Origin: Parachlamydiales bacterium
Lineage (GTDB): Bacteria; Chlamydiota; Chlamydiia; Chlamydiales; SM23-39
Direction: 5' to 3'
Assembly (NCBI GenBank): GCA_015661075.1
Contig: JACVQJ010000021.1
Span: forward strand, 1-41,988
Length of the DNA stretch: 41,988 bases
Below, piece after piece: positions 37,073-41,988 of the stretch. Under the pieces are notes generated by a model. That model searched no databases, was not told the DNA's origin, and was given only the letters and a program-made list of their open reading frames with translations. Numbering within the stretch: position 1 is the first letter of the stretch; each line of letters opens with the position of its first letter. A program made the translations under genes and the position numbers.

Positions 37073-37235
37073 CCCGCATTTCTCACACACTCCAGGAAAA
37101 TCTGAACAATCTGTCACGCCATCTTTTATAAATCGCTCGTCGTCAATATTGCGACAATATTGACCTCCTCGCGATTTTCAAAATCTAGCATAACATCTTG
37201 TCCACCTTGTCTCTGGTTTGTGTGAGAAATACGGG
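37073..37235. repeat. Long imperfect inverted repeat (about 80-bp arms) before tpsB
   Basis: The left arm starts CCCGCATTTCTCACACA immediately after the stop codon at 37072; the right arm ends TGTGTGAGAAATACGGG at 37235. At the centre is a perfect 10-bp palindrome, GTCAATATTG-CGA-CAATATTGAC (37142-37164). Between centre and ends the arms match in blocks, with recurring two-base mismatches (TC opposite TC). As RNA it would form a single long hairpin. The remaining 37236-37393 spacer holds a GAGGAG Shine-Dalgarno for tpsB and little else that I can identify. Confidence 0.8.
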
Positions 37236-37393
37236 CTAACCGCACAATCTATCAAGATTTTTTTTCCTGCGCCGTTTCGGCAATCCAGCAAGCGTTGCGC
37301 ACCCTAAACTCGATAAAAACTTTCCATCAATATTCTTTTTTAATAACCTAACTTTATTGAGCTCGTCAAATTGACCAAATAGAGGAGCTTTTC

Positions 37394-39031
37394 ATGTTTG
37401 GCAAAGTCGCTTTATCCGCTTGTTGCCTGCTTGCGCTCGGCGCGGCGTTTGCCGATCCAGAAATAGTCGAAATGGGTTCGACTCATGCGTCCGAACAGAT
37501 TATACTCAAGGGCGTTGTTCTGACGAAAAACCCGGATCTGTCCTCGTGCGAACCGGCGGAAGGAATCCATGCCTGCGAAATCGCTATTCCCGGCGGAGTT
37601 GGCCAAATATCCAGGCATCTGGAACATTTCATTGGCCAGCCCGTCACCAAAAATTTGCTAAGCCAGATCCAAAACGAAATCCAGACCTATTACCAAAGCC
37701 AGGGCAATTCATTGATCCGTACCTCCCTGCCCTCGCAAGAAGTTGTCGATGGCACCGTTTATATCGCCGTCAATCAGGTAAAAATCAATGAGATTCAATG
37801 GACGAACAACAAGCATTTCACCAATGATCAATTGCAAAAAGATTTTTCCCTGCACTCTGGCGATGAATTATCGGAAGACACCCTTCTCAACGATATCGTC
37901 TGGAAAAACCGCAACCCCTTTCACAAGACCGAAGCGATTATCCGACCCGCCGCGGCACCCGGAACGATCGATCTCGAACTGAGAACCAATGACCGGAGGT
38001 CCGTTCGGGTCTATGTCGGGGCCGACAACACAGGGACCCAATATACCGGCAATGACCGCATCTACGCAGGTCTGAATTGGGGCAATGCGTTGGGACGAGG
38101 CGATCTGTTCATCTATCAGTTTACCTGCAACTCCACTTTGGATCGATTTTTGGCGCAATTTGGACAGTATGTCGCTTTCCTACCCTGGCGCCACGTCCTT
38201 ACAGTGTATGGAGGATATGCCAAAACCACCCCTGATGTAGGAGCGGACTTTCGCAGCAAAGGCACTAGCGGACAGGCGAGCATGCGCTACAGCATTCCCA
38301 CCAAACCTTATTATACTGCCTTTACTCAGGAATATACGGCCGGCATCGACTGGAAATACACCAATAGCAACATGTTCTTTGTCGATTTTCCCCTGCCGCT
38401 CGTCACCAGCGCCGTAAATGTTCTGGAGCTGATTTTTAACTACGGCCTGGAATACAAAACCAAACAAAACGATCTCACCTTCAGTCTGGATGGCCACTTT
38501 TCTCCAGGGCACATTTTACCGAAACAAACGGATCATAACTACGACTCTTTGAGATTGGGCGCCAAAGTCCTTTACGGATTTGCTCTAGCCTCTTTGTCGA
38601 ATGAATACACATTTCAAAATAAGGCGTCTTTGTCTGCTATTCTCCGCCTAACTGGAGCGACCGGCCCACTGCTACCCATGCAGCAATTCAGCCTGGGGGG
38701 ATACAATACCGTCCGTGGATATGATGAACATGCCTACCTGGCGGATGCTGCCGCCTGCTTCAATCTGGAACTCCGCTCTTATCCCCTGAATCTTTATCGC
38801 AAAGACATCCAACTCACATTTCTTGGCTTTGTCGACACAGGCGTCGGGCACAACTACCATCAAGAGGGCAACCTCAATGCGACAACATATCTTTTAGGAG
38901 CCGGCCCCGGAGTGCGCCTGAGCGTCAGCACTTATCTCGCTCTGCGCGCCGACTATGGCTTCAACCTCCACCACATTCCCTACGATACGAATTTCGGAAA
39001 GTTTCATTTGGGAGGACAACTGAGTTTTTAA
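37394..39031 (+). CDS. Two-partner secretion outer-membrane transporter (TpsB, FhaC/ShlB family)
   Basis: A 545-residue Omp85-superfamily pore that exports a TpsA exoprotein. A Sec signal peptide (LALGAAFA, cut before DPE) is followed by a periplasmic region with ShlB-type POTRA domains (about residues 60-200: LEHFIGQPVTKNLLSQIQNEI, VDGTVYIAVNQVKINEI). A 16-strand beta-barrel follows, carrying the conserved VRGYDE motif in LGGYNTVRGYDEHAYLAD. The last residue is Phe (GGQLSF), as expected for BamA recognition. GAGGAG lies seven bases before the ATG. The partner tpsA begins 32 bases downstream, so this is a standard tpsB-tpsA operon. Confidence 0.93.
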   Translation: MFGKVALSACCLLALGAAFADPEIVEMGSTHASEQIILKGVVLTKNPDLSSCEPAEGIHACEIAIPGGVGQISRHLEHFIGQPVTKNLLSQIQNEIQTYYQSQGNSLIRTSLPSQEVVDGTVYIAVNQVKINEIQWTNNKHFTNDQLQKDFSLHSGDELSEDTLLNDIVWKNRNPFHKTEAIIRPAAAPGTIDLELRTNDRRSVRVYVGADNTGTQYTGNDRIYAGLNWGNALGRGDLFIYQFTCNSTLDRFLAQFGQYVAFLPWRHVLTVYGGYAKTTPDVGADFRSKGTSGQASMRYSIPTKPYYTAFTQEYTAGIDWKYTNSNMFFVDFPLPLVTSAVNVLELIFNYGLEYKTKQNDLTFSLDGHFSPGHILPKQTDHNYDSLRLGAKVLYGFALASLSNEYTFQNKASLSAILRLTGATGPLLPMQQFSLGGYNTVRGYDEHAYLADAAACFNLELRSYPLNLYRKDIQLTFLGFVDTGVGHNYHQEGNLNATTYLLGAGPGVRLSVSTYLALRADYGFNLHHIPYDTNFGKFHLGGQLSF

Positions 39032-39063
39032 AAAAGATCTAATCTGGTAGGAATCATTTATAT

Positions 39064-40296
39064 ATGATCATGAACCGTTGGTTTCCCCTGCTCGCCCTCA
39101 TCAGTGGACTGCCTCTGTCCATTGTATTCGCTCATCCTCAAGATCCCACCGTCATACACGGTAAAGCCCAGTTTTGCCTTACTGACAAACTCTTCGAGAT
39201 CACCTCGACGGATCGGGCCATCATTCACTGGAACGGCTTTTCCATCGGAGCGGATGAAATCGCCCGATTCCTGCAAGACTCTTCCCACGCATCCGTCCTC
39301 AACCGCGTCACGGGGAACCTGAAAAGCGAGATTTACGGCAGCCTTCTTTCCAACGGCAAAGTATTTTTGATCAATGAACGGGGCGTCATCGTCGGCAAAG
39401 ACGCCATTATCAACACCGCCGAATTTCTCGCATCGACGCAAGACATTCTCGATCAAAAATTTCTGGATGGCGATCTGACGTTTCAGGGGTCTTCCGAGGC
39501 CGAAATCATCAATCTGGGAACGATTAATACAATCTCCGGCGACGCCGTGTTACTGGCCTCCCGCATCGAAAACCGTGGAGTGATCAAAGCTGAGGGCGGC
39601 GACGTCCTTCTCGGCTGCGGCTATGAAATTCTCTACAAGCCCCACTTCGATCGCCCACTGTCCATTCTTTGCTCCCCAACAGCTGCCGCGCCCCTATTAG
39701 AAAACGATGGCTCGATGGAAGTCGTAAGCAAAGGCGGAAAAGTTTTTCTCGAAGCCGGCGATGGAGCGATCATCAACGTCGGCTCCATCAATTCCGATGA
39801 ATTCATTGCCGTATTGGCTCGCGCCGTCAATAACTCTGGCGAAATGACATCCGCCCGGATCGATATCGATGCCCAATGCTATGTAGACACGGAACCATCT
39901 TCGCTCAACGCCGGTTCCATCCACATTCTGGCTCTCGAAAACCTGTTTTCTTCCGGCTCCCACACAGCCTATGCGCCGATGGGAGGCCAAATCCTCCTCA
40001 ACGGCGCTTCGATCTGGCTGTGCGGCGCACGGCTCGATGCATCGGGGGATGCTCAGGGCGGCGAGATCTCGATCGGAAAATCTTTGGGCGATTTCACAGC
40101 GGATCGGCTCTATGTCAGCCCATCGTGCGTCATAAAAGCGGACGCTCTTGAGTCGGGCATCGGCGGCAATATCGATTTGTGGTCCGAAAAAAACACCACG
40201 TTTTTGGGAACCGTCTCCGTCAAAGGAATCTCCAAGGGCGGCTTTGCTGAGATTTCTTGCAAAGACAATCTCGAGTTCAACGGCAAAGCTCGGTAA
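39064..40296 (+). CDS. TpsA exoprotein, N-terminal TPS (haemagglutination-activity) domain, prematurely ended
   Basis: The frame gives 410 residues. A signal peptide (LALISGLPLSIVFA) leads into a TPS secretion domain: NGFSIGADEIARFLQ, ASVLNRVTG, GSLLSNGKVFLINERGVIVG. A right-handed beta-helix of FhaB type follows (repeated GGxVxL/ILA strands, e.g. SGDAVLLASRIENRGVI). It stops at TAA (40294-40296) after NLEFNGKAR. The sequence goes on coding in the -1 frame from about 40290 with GTYPNFQFISNVGAATW, so the stop results from a frameshift. The upstream tpsB is intact. An ATG at 39070 is an alternative start. The stump alone may still be exported, but the repeat region would be lost. Confidence 0.88.
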   Translation: MIMNRWFPLLALISGLPLSIVFAHPQDPTVIHGKAQFCLTDKLFEITSTDRAIIHWNGFSIGADEIARFLQDSSHASVLNRVTGNLKSEIYGSLLSNGKVFLINERGVIVGKDAIINTAEFLASTQDILDQKFLDGDLTFQGSSEAEIINLGTINTISGDAVLLASRIENRGVIKAEGGDVLLGCGYEILYKPHFDRPLSILCSPTAAAPLLENDGSMEVVSKGGKVFLEAGDGAIINVGSINSDEFIAVLARAVNNSGEMTSARIDIDAQCYVDTEPSSLNAGSIHILALENLFSSGSHTAYAPMGGQILLNGASIWLCGARLDASGDAQGGEISIGKSLGDFTADRLYVSPSCVIKADALESGIGGNIDLWSEKNTTFLGTVSVKGISKGGFAEISCKDNLEFNGKAR

Positions 40297-40298
40297 CA

Positions 40299-41988
40299 GG
40301 CACCTATCCAAACTTTCAATTCATTTCCAATGTCGGTGCGGCGACATGGGGCAGCGGCACGCTTGGCATTGCTGGAACCGTGAGCGCAGCCAATAGCCTA
40401 GTCGGATCCAACGCCCTCGATCAGGTATCGTCAGGCGGAGTGACTCCCTTGGTCAATGGCCATTACGTTGTATCCAGTCCGCTGTGCGACAATGTCGCGT
40501 TTAATTCAGCCGGAGCCGCAACCTAGGGCAACGGTACAATAGGCGTTTCAGGCGCTGTCGATGTGCTGATCAATAGCCTCATGGGAGGCAAATCTTCCGA
40601 CCAGGTATCGTCGGGCGGAATCATTGCCCTCACGAATGGCCACTATGTCGTGAGCAGTCCGGTATGGGACAACGGAGCCACGACGAACGTTGGGGCAGCA
40701 ACATGGTGCGACGGCACTACAGGCCGAATCGGACTGGTTGCCATTGCAAACAGTTTGTATGGTCCGGGTTCGGGAGACCAGGTGTCATCGGGCGGGATCA
40801 TCGCTTTACCCAACGGCCACTATGTCGTCAGCAGTCCGATATGGAATAAACGCGCCCCCGGAGCGATTACGGATGCCGGCGCAGCGACATGGTGCGACGG
40901 CACTGCGTCAACCGCAGCCGCAGTCGAAGTCGGCAACAGCCTATATGGTCTAACCGCCAACGACCAGGTGTCATCGGGCGGAGTCCACGCTCTTCTTGTC
41001 AGCAGCGGCCATTATGTCGTTTCCAGCCCGAACTGGGACGGAGCTTTTGCCGATGTGGGAGCAGCAACGTGGTGCAATGGCGCTGCGTCAACCGCAGCCG
41101 CAGTCGAAGTCGGCAACAGCCTCATTGGATCCATTGACGGCGATGAAATCTCATCCGGCGGTATAACAGCTCTTGCAGTGAATGGCAATTATGTTGTGGC
41201 AAGCCCGCTCGCAGACCTTGGAGCAGGAGCTGCGACGTGGGGCAATGGATTGGGCGGAACGGTCGGCCTCGTCAACACGATGAACAGTCTGATGGGCTCA
41301 GCTAATTCCCATAAAGTATCTTCGGGCGGCATTGCAGCATTAACGAACGGAAATTACGTCGTCAGCAGCCCATTTTGGAATGTGGGGGGAGTATCTACCA
41401 ATTACGGGGCTGCAACCTGGTGCGATGGAACGATCGTCACCGCAACAACGGTTACGACAGCCAACAGCCTTCATGGCTCATTCAGTGGCGATCGAACATC
41501 TTCCGGCGGAATTTGTGCCTTGGCCGATGGAAACTATGTGGTCAACTCCCCATTGTGGAACAATTTGTTGTTTCCGACAATAGCCGATGTCGGCGCCGCA
41601 ACCTGGGGCAATGGCGCGACCGGCATTACCGGAGCAATCGCCCCAGCCACAAGCGTCATCGGAACGACGGCGTCGACTAACCTGGGATCGATTGTTGCAG
41701 ACAGCGTCAATGGTACTTTTATTTGCCCGTTTCCCGATGAATCGACCAGCGGCATCGTCCGCGTCGGCTTGAACAATCCATCGACAATCTCTTTCGCGAT
41801 TGGCACGGGGCAACCCATGACGATCCACCCGGATGCTTTGACTTATTTGCTAAATCAAGGCACCCCTGTCACTTTGCAAGCGAGCAATAACATCACCATT
41901 GACAGCCCCGTCACGATCAACAATCCCGGCGGCGCAGGGGGCCTTCTCACTCTCACGGCAGGGAACGGTGTTTTTCTCAACGCTGATA
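40299..41988 (+). pseudogene. Continuation of the TpsA exoprotein in the -1 frame, with one in-frame TAG; runs off the window
   Basis: From about 40299 (VTGTYPNFQF) the -1 frame codes for the rest of the exoprotein. Apart from a TAG at 40524-40526 (between GAAT and GNGTIG), I read it as open to the last base of the window, more than 480 codons. It contains seven roughly 60-residue repeats, then a beta-helix segment typical of FhaB-like proteins (TYLLNQGTPVTLQASNN and TIDSPVTINNPGGAGG). The frameshift and the TAG together suggest a damaged gene, unless they come from sequencing or assembly error, or reflect recoding. Preservation of repeats and frame elsewhere argues that the damage is recent. 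Confidence 0.8.
40428..41660 (+). repeat. Seven tandem repeats of about 180 bp within the TpsA exoprotein
   Basis: Units start with an SSGG codon block at 40428, 40608, 40785, 40971, 41151, 41319 and 41499, so spacing is 168-186 bp. The protein pattern is SSGG(I/V)xAL-NG(H/N)YVVSSPxW, then GAATW(C/G)xG, then NSLxG. Two neighbouring units share an exact run of about 40 bases around 40905-40941 and 41083-41121 (GCGTCAACCGCAGCCGCAGT and onward), so they duplicated or converted recently. Such NGNYVVxSPxW repeats occur in large adhesins of other bacteria. Confidence 0.88.

Noticed and set aside
40280..40296. Programmed -1 ribosomal frameshift in tpsA.
   Set aside because: No canonical X-XXY-YYZ slippery heptamer is visible before the TAA, and a second stop (TAG) follows; an indel is simpler.

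Overview
The window looks like a chromosomal piece from a member of the Chlamydiota, probably an environmental (Parachlamydiales-type) lineage rather than the genus Chlamydia. Several gene neighbourhoods match those I know from Chlamydia trachomatis: ptsN-ptsN-dut-accD-sodM (CT290 to CT294), radA/rnc, dapL (CT390), tkt/alaS/mfd (CT748 to CT750) and amn/efp (CT751/CT752). Base composition is near half G+C in the housekeeping blocks and visibly more A+T rich in the accessory stretches. Two P-type ATPases, a two-partner secretion (TPS) locus, a toxin-antitoxin pair and EF-P lysylation point to a larger, amoeba-associated type of genome. The species cannot be named from the sequence alone.

Layout. 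93-677: an unrecognised A+T-rich gene. 653-6282 (minus strand): a compact housekeeping run of rnc, radA, sodM, accD, dut and two PtsN proteins, several joined by 4- or 8-base overlaps. 6371-8402 (plus): dapL and a conserved-looking hypothetical, separated by a 73-bp-arm inverted repeat. 8416-12350: an accessory island with an AAA ATPase, a MITE-like element, a Panacea-type toxin-antitoxin operon, a decayed MFS transporter and a fragment of asparaginyl-tRNA synthetase. 12350-14635 (minus): a secreted three-domain protein made of a eukaryotic-type tyrosine phosphatase, a nucleoside phosphorylase and a GrpB domain. 14875-21525 (minus): MgtA-like ATPase, transketolase and two paralogous two-lobed membrane proteins (Inc-like). 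21722-27618 (plus): alaS and mfd, overlapping by ATGA. 27805-31287: A+T-rich accessory genes, including two hypotheticals and an AAA/DUF4143 ATPase. 31448-34780 (minus): Ca2+-type P-ATPase and AMP nucleosidase. 34949-36462 (plus): efp with its lysine ligase epmA. 36611-41988 (plus): a small Ser/Pro-rich protein, then a TPS transporter (TpsB) and its exoprotein (TpsA). TpsA is interrupted by a frameshift and a TAG codon, and its repeat region runs off the window end.

How the parts fit. DapL makes meso-diaminopimelate precursors for chlamydial peptidoglycan, AccD serves fatty-acid synthesis, and Dut, RadA and Mfd keep the genome clean. EpmA modifies the EF-P encoded just before it. The Inc-like pair, the phosphatase fusion, the Ser/Pro-rich protein and the TPS pair are the candidates for host contact.

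The window is also rich in long palindromes and dispersed structured repeats (2444-2502, 7578-7750, 9680-9802, 14656-14770, 19629-19767, 37073-37235). These are not explained by the genes and are among the most interesting features here.
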